Both the position numbers and the translations under genes were made by a program. Shown piece by piece: positions 32,602-42,557 of a DNA stretch of 64,000 nt (position 1 is the first letter of the stretch; the number at the start of each line of letters is the position of its first letter). Under the pieces are notes generated by a model. The model did no database searches and was not told where the DNA came from. It saw only the letters and a list, made by a program, of their open reading frames with translations. Origin of the DNA: Acidobacteriota bacterium (GTDB taxonomy: Bacteria > Acidobacteriota > Vicinamibacteria > Vicinamibacterales > UBA2999); the NCBI GenBank assembly GCA_030650395.1, contig JAUSDY010000078.1, forward strand, positions 1 to 64,000, written 5' to 3'.

Positions 32602-33009
32602 CTAAATAGGCCTCCTGTCGCGCAGCCGCAACCAGCCAGTGGCGATCCGATAAATAGCCCACACGCCCAGCGCGAACAGGCCGATCGCCCAGATCGCGAA
32701 TCCGATCAGCACGATCAGGAACACCGCGCCCAGGATGAAGACGACGCAGGACCAGATGAGGGCGAACCAAAAGGTGCGGATCTGCCAGGTGAAGTGCGAC
32801 TCGAGCCACGTGCCGCGCGCGTCGTTCCGTTTTACGTAGTTGATGATCACCGCGATAATCGACGGCCACCCGAACACGAAGGCGCCGATCACCGTGGAGG
32901 CACCGAAGGCCCCGATCGCCAGGCCGAGCGCGTGCAACGCGTAGGTCACGTGCGTGGTCGTCACGAGCGACGGATCTGGCTCGCGAGTAGCCGTCTGGGT
33001 CACTTCCAC
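32602..33009 (-). CDS. Small membrane protein (DUF4870-like)
   Basis: 135 residues with three to four membrane helices (YALHALGLAIGAFGASTVIG; WPSIIAVIINYV; FWFALIWSCVVFILGAVFLI; IWAIGLFALGVWAIYRI). TTTHVTYALHALG, then YVKRNDARGTWLESHFTWQI, is the usual pattern of the DUF4870/YtzA-type membrane family. Function unknown. GTG 33009 has GGGAGGT at ideal distance. It overlaps nothing, and its stop is next to the long inverted repeat. Confidence 0.82.
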   Translation of the reverse strand: MEVTQTATREPDPSLVTTTHVTYALHALGLAIGAFGASTVIGAFVFGWPSIIAVIINYVKRNDARGTWLESHFTWQIRTFWFALIWSCVVFILGAVFLIVLIGFAIWAIGLFALGVWAIYRIATGWLRLRDRRPI

Positions 33010-33024
33010 TGATCTACCTCCCGC

Positions 33025-33075
33025 CTGCCCTGAGCGAGATTGACGAGCCGAAGGCTCGGCAATCGAGTCGAAGGG
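33025..33075. repeat. Hairpin repeat of the CTGCCCTGAGC...GTCGAAGGG family
   Basis: CTGCCCTGAGCGAGATTGAC, GAGCCGAAGGCTCGGC (perfect small hairpin) and AATCGAGTCGAAGGG. The outer words recur at 28319 and, inside the sufU coding sequence, at 63437-63461. Confidence 0.6.
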
Positions 33076-34477
33076 TCAGAATCGAATAACGTTCTCGACG
33101 TAGCCGGTCGTGAGCGTCGTAGCGGCGAACATCCGCTCCACGACCGCCCCGCCCCGGATGGTAGCGGCGTAGGCGTTCAGCGACCAGTACTTCTTGATCG
33201 GCACCTCGATGGTGCCTTCGAGCACCGTGCCGAGCGCCGTGGCGCCGCCGGCGGCACGGCCGGAAAAACCGAAGAAGCGGCCGGTGCTCGACGTGGCGCC
33301 GCTACCTTGATACCAGCGGTCGGCGCCGCTGGCAAGCGACACCCGATGTAGATCCAGACGAGTCTTGACCCTGCCGGGTTCGGCCAGCACCTGCACGAAG
33401 ACGTCGCGGAGGTTCATCTGCGCGTACGCCGACGACAGCGCGTACTTCCGCGACGAGGGCAGCATCTGGAAAAACGTGCCGTGGCGATCGTCGTTGGGAT
33501 CGCCGTCGCCGGACGCGTAGAGATACCCCGCGCGCAGCCACGGCCGCATCGGCGCCCTCGTCCAACGGTGTCCCAGCTCGCCCGCCGCGCTGGCGGCGCG
33601 ATGCGTCTGGCCGTACCAGTCGCCGAGCTCGCCGGCGGCCCACACGACGGTGTCGAGCTCGCCGGCGCCGGTTGTCACCACCCGCGCGTGCGAGCCGCCG
33701 ATGGCGGCGATGGTGACGTCAACGGGACGATCCAGCGAGAAGGTGTTGTCGACGACGGCAGCGGATGCCCGTCGATCGCGGTAGAGATGTGCGAACGCCT
33801 GCCACTCGCGCGGAGCGGAGGACTTCTTGGTCAGCACCATGCCGGCGACTTGCACCTTCGGCATCGACAGGTTCGCCGACTCTTCGTAGCCGCCCTGGGT
33901 CGCGAGAAACGCCGATGACGTGAAGCGCCAGGCCGGCCGATCGACGTCGACGCGCACGCCGTCGAAACGGCGTTGATAGAGCGACCACTCGAAGTCGCCG
34001 ATCAAGCGCGAGTGCAACCGCTCGCGCTTCACCGTCTCGAGCGAGGGAAACGTGGCAACGTGCTCGCCGCCCGACGCGTAGTGCATGCGTCCGATCGCGG
34101 CCGAGAGGCGGTCATCACGAGTCTTCAACCGAAGAGTCAGCTCGCTCAGATAGAGCTGGTAGCTGTAGCGAACACCCGCCGCCGCAAAGTAGAACGCGCC
34201 GGCGCCCAGCCCGCCCGGTCCGATGGCATTGGATGGCAGGTTCTCGAGCCGCACGTAGTTGAACGCGCCGCTCAGATCGAAGCGCGGCCCTTCAACGCGG
34301 ACGCCTAGCTCGGCGCGATCGGCGACGAAAGTGTAGGTGGGCTCGCCGATCGGCTCCGCCGTCAGCGCGAGGGGATCGATCCGGGGCCGGAAGTACGACC
34401 ACGACTCAATGCGCGTGGCGTTCGAGAGCGTGGCGGTAACTTTTGGCGCGTCTTGCGCGCGCGCGACCGACACAAAG

Positions 34478-34566
34478 GAAACCACGAAGAGCACGAAGAA
34501 CACGAAGAATTCTATTGGCCGTCCCAAGAGAGTCTTCGTGACCTTCGTGTCCTTTCGTGGTTGCTT
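34478..34566. repeat. Inverted cacgaag/cttcgtg repeat inside the porin signal-peptide region
   Basis: On the plus strand: CACGAAGAGCACGAAGAACA, CGAAGAATTC, then after ~25 bases CTTCGTGACCTTCGTGTCC and TTTCGTGG. Read on the minus strand the second arm encodes KDTKVTKT and the first arm FFVFFVLFVV. Confidence 0.85.
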
Positions 34567-34574
34567 TTTGGTGA

Positions 34575-35177
<603 letters not shown>

Positions 35178-35214
35178 GAAAACCTCTTTTGTAGGGCCCC
35201 CCTTTATGGGGGGC

Positions 35215-36411
35215 CTAGGTGATCGATAACATTCGATCTAACGCGATCTTAGCCCACTTCTTCTCCTCTTCCGGCACGACGATTTCGTTGACGACCTCGC
35301 CATCGACGAGCGAGTCGAGCACCCACAGCAAATGATTCGGCGACACGCGGAACATCGTCGAGCACAGGCAGCCGAACTGGTCGAGCGAGACGACGGTCTT
35401 GTCTGGCGCCACCTCTTCCGCGAGGCGGTGGACGAGGTGGACCTCGGTCGCGACCGCCCACTTGCTGCCGGGCGCGCTGTCGCGGACGGTCTTCAGGATG
35501 TATTCGGTCGAGCCGCTGTCGTCGGCCGCCCGCAGCACGTCGAACGGCACCTCCGGATGCACGATCACCTTGATGCCGGGGTGCTCGCGGCGCACCTGTT
35601 CGATCTGCTTCGCGGTAAAACGGACGTGGACCGAACAGTGGCCTTTCCACAGGATCAGTTTTGCGTGCTCGAGCTCGTCCTTCGTCAAGCCGCCGAACGG
35701 CTCGAACGGATCCCACACCACCATCTGATCGAGCGGCACGCCCATCTTCCACGCGGTGTTGCGGCCCAGGTGCTGATCGGGCAGGAACAGGATCTTCTCT
35801 TTACGCTCCCAGCCCCACTCGAGCGACGCCGCCGCATTGGACGAGGTGCAGATGGTGCCGCCCTGCTCGCCGACAAACGACTTAATCGACGCCGCGGAGT
35901 TGATGTACGTCACCGGCACGACGCGCCCTTCGACTCGCGACCCGGGCTTGCCGGCAAGCTCGAGCCGCTCGCTCAGGGCAGGCGACAGCATCTGCTGCAG
36001 CTCCGCCCAGCAGGTCTCCAATTGATCGGGCGCGGCCATGTCGGCCATCGAGCAGCCGGCCGCCAGGTCGGGCAGGATGATGCGCTGGTGCGGCCTCGCG
36101 AGCACGTCGGCGCTCTCGGCCATGAAGTGCACGCCGCAGAAGACGATGTAGTCGGCTTGCGGGTGCTGGCTGACCGCCTGCGCGAGCTTGAACGAATCGC
36201 CGGTGTAGTCGGCGAAGCGAATCACCTCGTCGCGCTGGTAGTGATGGCCGAGAATCACGAGGCGGTCGCCGAGCGCGGCGCGGGCCGCGGCAATGCGCAG
36301 CGCCATCTCCTCGTCGGGCAGGTCGAGATAGGCCTCGGGAAGGGGCTGGCGTTCGCGGATCGACGCCTTCTCGACTTCGTTGAGGACCGGCAGAAAAGTG
36401 CCCGTCGCCAT
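35215..36411 (-). CDS. nadA: Quinolinate synthase A
   Basis: 398 residues. The three cluster-binding cysteines are visible in [27 protein letters not shown] and [40 protein letters not shown] and [12 protein letters not shown] are conserved substrate-binding blocks. The enzyme makes quinolinate from iminoaspartate and dihydroxyacetone phosphate with a [4Fe-4S] cluster, for NAD synthesis. ATG 36411 preceded by GGAGAGAAC; the frame is open to 36558 but that part has no family similarity. nadB and nadC are not in the window. Confidence 0.96.
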   Translation of the reverse strand: MATGTFLPVLNEVEKASIRERQPLPEAYLDLPDEEMALRIAAARAALGDRLVILGHHYQRDEVIRFADYTGDSFKLAQAVSQHPQADYIVFCGVHFMAESADVLARPHQRIILPDLAAGCSMADMAAPDQLETCWAELQQMLSPALSERLELAGKPGSRVEGRVVPVTYINSAASIKSFVGEQGGTICTSSNAAASLEWGWERKEKILFLPDQHLGRNTAWKMGVPLDQMVVWDPFEPFGGLTKDELEHAKLILWKGHCSVHVRFTAKQIEQVRREHPGIKVIVHPEVPFDVLRAADDSGSTEYILKTVRDSAPGSKWAVATEVHLVHRLAEEVAPDKTVVSLDQFGCLCSTMFRVSPNHLLWVLDSLVDGEVVNEIVVPEEEKKWAKIALDRMLSIT

Positions 36412-36609
36412 AGTGTTCTCTCCACCCCACCACGCAAAGTCCGCGTGGCGGGGACCCCGGTCTGACCCCGTCGCCGCCCCAGCCTGCCCGCCGAAGCCCT
36501 CGGCGAAGGCGGGTGAGCTTGTGAAATTTTTCTCAATCTCCGGCTGCGAAAAGACCAAACTTCAACCGTCGGCTATTGCCTAGTGAAGTTCGGTCTGACT
36601 ACCAGTGTA

Positions 36610-36690
36610 ACAGAAACGGAGAGGACTTGAGGACTTGAGGACTTGGGGGCTTGGCAGTTCAAGCCCTCGAGCCCTTAAGCCCTCAAGCCC
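36610..36690. repeat. Inverted word repeat AGGACTTG/CAAGCCCT, site 1
   Basis: GAGGACTTGAGGACTTGAGG, GGGCTTGGCAGTTCAAGCCC and TCGAGCCCTTAAGCCCTCAA. The arms pair. The right part overlaps the last codons of mqnE and provides its TAA stop. The same word family occurs at 62925-62997. Confidence 0.75.
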
Positions 36691-37793
36691 ACTGCCGAAG
36701 GTACCCTGACGACGTTGTACAACGTATCCCGCTCGATCGGCTCGCGGCCGGCGTCGCGGATCAGCCGCTCGATGTCGCCGGTCGACAGCGCCGTCGGCGT
36801 CGACGATCCGGCCATGTGGTAAATCGTCTCTTCCTGCACCGTGCCGTCGAGGTCGTCGGCGCCGAACCACAACGCGGTCTGCGCCACTTCCACCCCGCAC
36901 GAGATCCAGTAGGCCTTGATGTGATCGACGTTGTCGAGCACCAGCCGCGCCACCGCATGCACGCGCAGCGTCTCGCTCGCCGACGGCGGCGGCAGCTTTC
37001 GCATCTGGTTGTTGTCAGGATGGAACGCCAGCGGGATGAACGCCTGCAGCCCGCCGGTGTCGTCCTGCAGCGCGCGCGTCTGCAGCAGATGATCGACGCG
37101 CTCTTCAAGCGTCTCAATGTGCCCGTACAGCATCGTCACGTTGGTGCGCATGCCGAGCGCGTGCGCGATGCGGTGGATCGACAAGTAGCGCGGGCCGTCG
37201 CATTTGTCGTGACAGATTTTCTGGCGCACGCGCGCCGCGAAGATTTCGGCGCCGCCGCCTGGCAACGAGTCGAGGCCGGCCGCCTTCAGCTCGACCAACA
37301 CGTCACGATCGGTCTTGCCGTAATGATCGGCGAAGAAGGCGATCTCGACGGCGGTGAAGCACTTGAGGTGAATGCCCGGGCGGATCGCCTTGAGCCCGCT
37401 CAACAGATCCGTGTAGTAACTGAACGGCAGCTCCGGGTGCAGGCCGTTGACGATATGGATTTCGGTCAGCGGTTCATCGCCGCGCTGGCGGAGCTTGCCG
37501 AACACCTGCTCGAGCGTCATGGTGTGCGCGCCCGGGTCGCCGGGCTTGAGCCGCGCGAACGAGCAGAACAGGCACGACGCTTCGCAGACGTTGGTCGCCT
37601 CGAGCCGCAGGTTGTGGTTGAAGTAGGTGCGGTCGCCATGACGACGCTCGCGCTCGCGATTGGCGATCCAGCCGAGCGCCAGCAGGTCCGGCGTCTCGAA
37701 CAGCCGCACCCCCTCGTCCAACGACAGCCGCTCGCGCGATTCGACCTTGTCGGCGATGTCGACGAGCCCCGCGGTCTTCAAGCGTGCGCGCAT
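36675..37793 (-). CDS. mqnE: Aminodeoxyfutalosine synthase
   Basis: 372 residues. Radical-SAM cysteines CEASCLFC (C-x3-C-x2-C), preceded by NHNLRLEATNVC. HIVNGLHPELPFSYYTDLL, LPGGGAEIFAARVR, TNVTMLYGHIETLEERV and FIPLAFHPDNN are conserved MqnE blocks. It joins the enolpyruvyl product of MqnA with S-adenosylmethionine to give aminodeoxyfutalosine, the second step of the futalosine menaquinone route; mqnB and mqnD are at 60.5-61.9 kb. The C-terminal VGLRA and the TAA stop are read from an intergenic word repeat. Confidence 0.95.
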   Translation of the reverse strand: MRARLKTAGLVDIADKVESRERLSLDEGVRLFETPDLLALGWIANRERERRHGDRTYFNHNLRLEATNVCEASCLFCSFARLKPGDPGAHTMTLEQVFGKLRQRGDEPLTEIHIVNGLHPELPFSYYTDLLSGLKAIRPGIHLKCFTAVEIAFFADHYGKTDRDVLVELKAAGLDSLPGGGAEIFAARVRQKICHDKCDGPRYLSIHRIAHALGMRTNVTMLYGHIETLEERVDHLLQTRALQDDTGGLQAFIPLAFHPDNNQMRKLPPPSASETLRVHAVARLVLDNVDHIKAYWISCGVEVAQTALWFGADDLDGTVQEETIYHMAGSSTPTALSTGDIERLIRDAGREPIERDTLYNVVRVPSAVGLRA

Positions 37794-37826
37794 TGTTGTT
37801 CTTAACTCTTAACTCTTCACTCTGCA

Positions 37827-38330
37827 CTAACCGCCGAGCCCCCAGACCTGCGCTCTTACGGTCCGCGTGCGAGGCCCGTCTAGCTCGCCCATTATGACGC
37901 GCTGCCATTGACCGAGCACTAGCTCACCGCCGCTGATCTGCATCGTGATCGAGTGACCGAGCAGCATCGCGCGCAGGTGAGAATCCGCGTTCTGGCGATC
38001 GCAGTCCGAGTGATCCGGATCGTTGTGCATGTAGTACTTGTCGCGCGCCACCGTGTCTTCGAGAAATTTCTTGATGTCGGTCTCGAGCGCCTTCTGCGAC
38101 TCGTTGATGAACAGCGTGCAGGTGGTGTGCATCGACCAGAGGGACATCATCCCCTCCTTGACGCCCGACTTGCGGACGTGCGCCATGACGCGATCGGTCA
38201 GATCGATCAGCTCGACGCGCTCGCGCGTCTCGATCGCGAACGTCTCGCCCCGGATGACCAGGCCGCCCGCGGCCGACACCACCTTCTCGACCGGGGCCTC
38301 GCGGGCGGTCACGATCGAACGCTTGCTCAT
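37827..38330 (-). CDS. YjbQ family protein (secondary thiamine-phosphate synthase-like)
   Basis: 167 residues. Conserved blocks: IDLTDRVMAHV, MSLWSMHTTCTLFINESQ, NADSHLRAMLLGHSITMQI, GQWQRVIMGELDGPRTR. The His/Asn pattern is that of the UPF0047/YjbQ fold, which has weak thiamine-phosphate synthase activity in vitro; the true role is unknown. The N-terminus is ~25 residues longer than usual. ATG 38330 has GAGGAG 12 bases upstream; TTG 38342 is closer to it. Divergent from the B12 operon. Confidence 0.88.
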   Translation of the reverse strand: MSKRSIVTAREAPVEKVVSAAGGLVIRGETFAIETRERVELIDLTDRVMAHVRKSGVKEGMMSLWSMHTTCTLFINESQKALETDIKKFLEDTVARDKYYMHNDPDHSDCDRQNADSHLRAMLLGHSITMQISGGELVLGQWQRVIMGELDGPRTRTVRAQVWGLGG

Positions 38331-38379
38331 CGGTTCACCCAACTCCTCATTGTAACAATGCTACAATCCAAAGCTCAAC

Positions 38380-38500
38380 CGACGCGTACCCGGGCAGGCA
38401 GGGAAGCTGGGTTCAAAGCCCACACGGTCCCGCCACTGTGAGCGGCCACACGCCGCGAGTCAGGAAACTGCCAGTCCAAGGGGCATGTCACAACAGGCGC
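38380..38500 (+). promoter_or_regulatory. Cobalamin riboswitch
   Basis: The core words of the AdoCbl/Cbl riboswitch are in order: GGGAAGCTGGGTTCAAAGCC, then ACGGTCCCGCCACTGTGAGC, then the B12 box region GAGTCAGGAAACTGCC. A -10-like TACAAT (38362-38367) lies just upstream. The RNA ends 23 bases before the btuB ATG, with AGGCGCGCGAGACGCCTGGG able to sequester the start region. It should switch off the operon when B12 is plentiful. Confidence 0.93.
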
Positions 38501-38522
38501 GCGAGACGCCTGGGAGACGACC

Positions 38523-40787
38523 ATGACTGCAGCACTCCGTCCGTTTACGCGGACGTTCGTAAGCGTTTTCTCTCTCCTGCTCTTCATCAGCTCCATCGTT
38601 CACGCGCAAGCTGGCTCTCAGCTGAGCGGCCGCGTGCTCGATCCCGACGGCAAGCGCGTTGCTGACACCGAGGTAGTGATCAGCGGATCGACGGCCGCGC
38701 CGCAACGGGTGCGGACCAACGCCGACGGCACGTTCGCGGTGCCGGGGCTGCCGGCGGGGCGGTACGACCTTCGCGCGAGCGCGCCGGGGTTTGCCGCCGA
38801 CCCCGTCAGCGTTACGGTCGCGAACGGATCGCCGGCGAGCGTCGACATCACTCTGCGCGTCAGCGCCGTCAACGAAACGCTGATCGTGTCGGCGGCGCAG
38901 ATCGATCAGCCGCTGTCGCGAACGCCCGATAGCGTGACGGTGATCTCCGGCCGCGAGCTCGAAGCCCGCCAGCAGTTCACACTCGGCGCTGCGCTGCGCT
39001 CGGTGCCCGGCATCACCGTGCAGCAGAGCGGCGGGCCCGGCACGCTCACCTCGGTGTTCAGCCGCGGCGGCGAATCCGATTACACGCTGGTGCTCGTCGA
39101 TGGCGTGCGCGCCAATGCCTTTGGCGGCGGCATCGACCTCTCGCAGGTCCCGCTCGAAGATGTCGAGCGGATTGAAGTGGTGCGAGGGCCGCAGAGCGCG
39201 CTCTACGGCTCCGACGCGATCGGCGGCGTGGTGCAGGTGATCACGCGCAGCGGCGGCCGGCCGTCGGCGCAGGCACAGCTCGAAGGCGGCAGCTGCGACA
39301 TGCGCCGCGCCTCGGGCGCCACCAGCGGTGAGGTCAACGGCGTCCGCTGGCAGCTCGGCGCCAATTATTTCGAAGACGGCGGCTTCACCGGCCTCGCCGC
39401 CAACGGCAAGACCGTGAGCAACGACGATGCGCAAGAGAGGCAGGCGTCGGGTTCGCTGGGATGGCGCCATGCTGCGAGCGGCGCGGACGTGCAGGGCTCG
39501 TTGCTCTACGTCGACACCGATCGCGGATCGCCGGGCCCGTACGGTTCCGATCCGGCAAAGCGATATAGCGGCCCCGACGCGGTATCGCGCGGCACGACCA
39601 AGCGCACCGGCGGCGGCGTGCGATGGGTGCAGCCGTGGTTCGGCGCCGGCAGCCGCGTCCGCCAGCGAGTGGAGTTCGACGCCGCCGACTACGACCTCAC
39701 ATTCAAGAGCGCGTTCGGCACATCCGAGGGCAACACGCATCGCGCGCACGCGCGCGTCCAGACTGACGTCTCGGCGAGCGCGGCCTTGGGATTTTCGGGC
39801 GGCTTCGAGTGGCTGGGCGAGCGCGGCGGCAGCACCTTCATCACCGCCGGCACGGCCGGCGAGATCCCCGTCGAGCGTGGCGTGCTCGGTGTGTTCGGCG
39901 AGGGCCGCTGGCACGCCGGCGATCGCGCCACCGTCACCGCCGGCGTTCGCAGCGAGCGCATCACGCGCGACGCGTTGCCAGGAGATCCCCTGGCATTCAC
40001 ACCGCGGCCCGACTTTCCGGAGGAAACACTGACGTCCGTGAATCCCAAAGTCGCAGTCTCGTTCGTTCTGCGGAGCGGCACGCGCCTGCGCGGATCGTTC
40101 GGCACCGGCATTCGTCCTCCCGATGCCTTCGAGATCGCGTTCACCGACAACTCGGGCCTCAAGCCGGAGCGCAGCACCAGCGGCGAGTTTGGCGTCACGC
40201 AGGCGCTCGCCGGCGGGGCGGTGCAGCTCGATGCCACGGCCTTTCTCAATCGCTACACCGATCTGATCATTGCGGTCGGCCGCACCTTCTCGGGCGTCAG
40301 CCGCTACCGCACCGACAATATTTCCAACGCGCGAGCCCGCGGCATCGAAGCGTCAGCGGCCGCCCGCGTGGCAGCCGGCCTCGACATCCGCGCGGCTTAC
40401 ACGTTTCTTGACAGCGAGATTCTCGCGGTCAGCGGCGCCGTGACGGCGCAGGCGCCCTACGCGGTCGGCGACGCCCTGCTCCGTCGTCCGCGCCATCAGG
40501 GGTCGATCGATGCGGCGTGGACGCGCGGCAAGGGTGGCGCGTTCGTGCAGGTCGTGATGCGCGGCCAGGCGCTCGATGCCGAGCCGACCTTCGGCCCGAG
40601 CGGCGGCCTCTATCAGAATCCCGGCCACACGGTCGCGAACTTCGGCGGCTCGTGGCAGCCGGTGCGATCGATCGAAGTGTTCGCGCGCGTGCTGAACCTG
40701 TTCGATCGCGGTTACGAAGAAGTGCTGGGCTATCCGGCCCCGGGGCGGACGGCCTACGCGGGTGCCCGCTTTGCTCTGGGCCGATAA
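38523..40787 (+). CDS. btuB: TonB-dependent cobalamin receptor (BtuB-like) with N-terminal regulatory-like domain
   Basis: 754 residues. Signal peptide (FTRTFVSVFSLLLFISSIVHAQ), then a carboxypeptidase-regulatory-like domain (LSGRVLDPDGKRVADTEVVI; NADGTFAVPGLPAGRYDLRA), then the plug (DSVTVISGRELEARQQF; LRSVPGITVQQSGG; DVERIEVVRGPQSALYGSDA) and the 22-strand barrel. The PQSALYGSDAIGGVV motif is standard. The B12 substrate is inferred from the riboswitch directly upstream and the btuDCF genes downstream. Its 3' end overlaps btuD by 26 bases. Confidence 0.92.
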   Translation: MTAALRPFTRTFVSVFSLLLFISSIVHAQAGSQLSGRVLDPDGKRVADTEVVISGSTAAPQRVRTNADGTFAVPGLPAGRYDLRASAPGFAADPVSVTVANGSPASVDITLRVSAVNETLIVSAAQIDQPLSRTPDSVTVISGRELEARQQFTLGAALRSVPGITVQQSGGPGTLTSVFSRGGESDYTLVLVDGVRANAFGGGIDLSQVPLEDVERIEVVRGPQSALYGSDAIGGVVQVITRSGGRPSAQAQLEGGSCDMRRASGATSGEVNGVRWQLGANYFEDGGFTGLAANGKTVSNDDAQERQASGSLGWRHAASGADVQGSLLYVDTDRGSPGPYGSDPAKRYSGPDAVSRGTTKRTGGGVRWVQPWFGAGSRVRQRVEFDAADYDLTFKSAFGTSEGNTHRAHARVQTDVSASAALGFSGGFEWLGERGGSTFITAGTAGEIPVERGVLGVFGEGRWHAGDRATVTAGVRSERITRDALPGDPLAFTPRPDFPEETLTSVNPKVAVSFVLRSGTRLRGSFGTGIRPPDAFEIAFTDNSGLKPERSTSGEFGVTQALAGGAVQLDATAFLNRYTDLIIAVGRTFSGVSRYRTDNISNARARGIEASAAARVAAGLDIRAAYTFLDSEILAVSGAVTAQAPYAVGDALLRRPRHQGSIDAAWTRGKGGAFVQVVMRGQALDAEPTFGPSGGLYQNPGHTVANFGGSWQPVRSIEVFARVLNLFDRGYEEVLGYPAPGRTAYAGARFALGR

Positions 40788-41559
40788 CGTCTCGTTCCGC
40801 TATGCGGCCGGCGCGCCGCTGGTCGTCGAGGGCGTCACCGTCCGCTTGTCGGACGGGGCGCTCGTCGGCATCCTCGGCCCGAACGGCTCCGGCAAGACCA
40901 CGCTGCTGCGGCTCTTGAGCGGCACGCGCCGGCCCTCGTCTGGCCGCGTGCTGCTTGGGGATCGGGCGCTCGATCAACTCTCGAGACGCGAAGCGGCGCG
41001 GCAGATCGCCGTCGTGCCGCAGGAAACCGAGCTCGCCTTCGAGTATCGCGCGATCGAAATCGTGTTGATGGGCCGCCATCCTCACCTCAGCATGTTCGCC
41101 GTTGAAGGTCCGGACGACATTCGCATTGCCGAGGATGCGCTTGCCGCCACCGGCACCAGCCATCTTGCCGAGCGGCCGTTCCACGAGCTGAGCGGCGGTG
41201 AAAAACAACGCGTGGTGATTGCCGCCGCCCTTGCGCAGTCGGCGCAACTGCTGCTGCTCGACGAGCCGACCGCATCGCTCGACCTGGGCTATCAACTCGA
41301 GATCTCGTCGCTGCTGTTGCGCCTCAACCAGGATCACGGCGTCACGATGGCGATCTCGACGCACGACTTGAATCTCGCCGCGTCGATTTGCCGCGAGCTC
41401 GTGTTGATGCGCGACGGCCACGTCCTCGCCGCCGGGCCCACGGCGGAGGTGTTGACGCCAGAGCACGTCAAGGCGCTCTACGACGTCGAAGCGGATGTCC
41501 AGGTGCATAGCGAAACCGGCCACATGACCGTCGTGCCGGTCCGGCGGATCTCACGGTGA
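40762..41559 (+). CDS. btuD: Cobalamin ABC transporter ATPase
   Basis: 265 residues. Walker A GPNGSGKTT, Q-loop VVPQETE, signature LSGGEKQRV, Walker B LLLLDEPTASLD and switch His in STHDLNLAAS. Belongs to the FepC/BtuD group that pairs with FecCD-type permeases. GTG 40762 gives the N-terminus MPALLWADNVSFRY; it overlaps btuB, and the stop overlaps btuC (GTGA), so these genes are translated together. Confidence 0.93.
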   Translation: MPALLWADNVSFRYAAGAPLVVEGVTVRLSDGALVGILGPNGSGKTTLLRLLSGTRRPSSGRVLLGDRALDQLSRREAARQIAVVPQETELAFEYRAIEIVLMGRHPHLSMFAVEGPDDIRIAEDALAATGTSHLAERPFHELSGGEKQRVVIAAALAQSAQLLLLDEPTASLDLGYQLEISSLLLRLNQDHGVTMAISTHDLNLAASICRELVLMRDGHVLAAGPTAEVLTPEHVKALYDVEADVQVHSETGHMTVVPVRRISR

Positions 41560-42557
41560 ACATCCGCCGCCGCCTCATCACGGTCGTCGCCGCCTTTGCG
41601 GTGTTTGCGATCGCGGTGATGCTGTGGGCGCCGACGGTCGGCAGCACGTCGATCTCGCTGGCGAGAGCCTTCGATCGCACCATCCCGTGGGACTCGAACG
41701 TCGACGCGCAGATCTTCTTTGTGGCGAGGCTGCCGCGCGTGCTGGCGGGCGCACTCGTCGGCGCCACGCTGGCCGCCGCGGGCGTGGTGCTGCAGGCGCT
41801 GCTGCGCAACCCCCTCGCAACACCGTTCACGTTGGGCGTTTCTGCCGGCGCATCTCTCGGCGCGATGCTCGCCGTGACGATGAAGCTCGAACTGAGCCTG
41901 CTAGGGATTACTGCGATCCCGCTGGCCAGTTTTGCAGGTTCACTCGTCGCGACCGGGATCGTCTATGCTCTCGCCTCGTCCCAACGGCGCGGCCTGTCGA
42001 CGAACGTGTTGTTGCTCGCGGGCGTCACGCTCAATGCGTTCTTCTCGGCATTGATCCTGTTCGTGCAATACCTGGCGGACTTCGCGGAAGCGCTGCGCGC
42101 CATCCGATGGATGATGGGCGGACTCGACGTGGCCGATTACTTCCCGATCATCGCAGCCTTACCGTTGATCTTCGTCGCGTTCGCCGCATTCGCGATGATG
42201 CCGCGCACGCTCAACCTGTTAAGCGTCGGTGCTGAATCCGCAGCCGCAAAAGGCGTGGACATCGTGCCGGCGCAACGTCTCGCATTTCTCAGCGCGTCGT
42301 TGGCAACCGGCGCTGCGGTATCGCTCGGCGGCCCGATCGGTTTCATCGGCATCATCGTGCCGCACCTCGTGAGGCTGATGGTGGGGTCCGATCACCGCAT
42401 CGTGCTACCAGCATCCGCGCTCTTCGGTGCGGCGTTCCTGGTACTGTGCGACCTCGTCGCGCGGATGGTGATGTCGCCACTGGAAATTCCCGTCGGCGTC
42501 GTCACGGCCCTGATCGGTGGGCCGTTCTTCCTTTGGTTACTGGTAAGGAAATCATGA
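41556..42557 (+). CDS. btuC: Cobalamin ABC transporter permease (FecCD family)
   Basis: 333 residues with about ten membrane helices. LPRVLAGALVGATLAAAGVV, then LLRNPLATPFTLGVSAGASLG, is the FecCD/BtuC signature. GLSTNVLLLAGVTLNAFFSA, GAAVSLGGPIGFIGIIVPHL (coupling region with the ATPase) and EIPVGVVTALIGGPFFLWLL follow. GTG start overlapping the btuD stop; its own TGA overlaps the btuF ATG (ATGA). Confidence 0.93.
   Translation: MNIRRRLITVVAAFAVFAIAVMLWAPTVGSTSISLARAFDRTIPWDSNVDAQIFFVARLPRVLAGALVGATLAAAGVVLQALLRNPLATPFTLGVSAGASLGAMLAVTMKLELSLLGITAIPLASFAGSLVATGIVYALASSQRRGLSTNVLLLAGVTLNAFFSALILFVQYLADFAEALRAIRWMMGGLDVADYFPIIAALPLIFVAFAAFAMMPRTLNLLSVGAESAAAKGVDIVPAQRLAFLSASLATGAAVSLGGPIGFIGIIVPHLVRLMVGSDHRIVLPASALFGAAFLVLCDLVARMVMSPLEIPVGVVTALIGGPFFLWLLVRKS

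Noticed and set aside
38460-39914. 484-residue antisense frame over btuB
   Set aside because: Mirror of a clear TonB receptor gene and overlaps the riboswitch.
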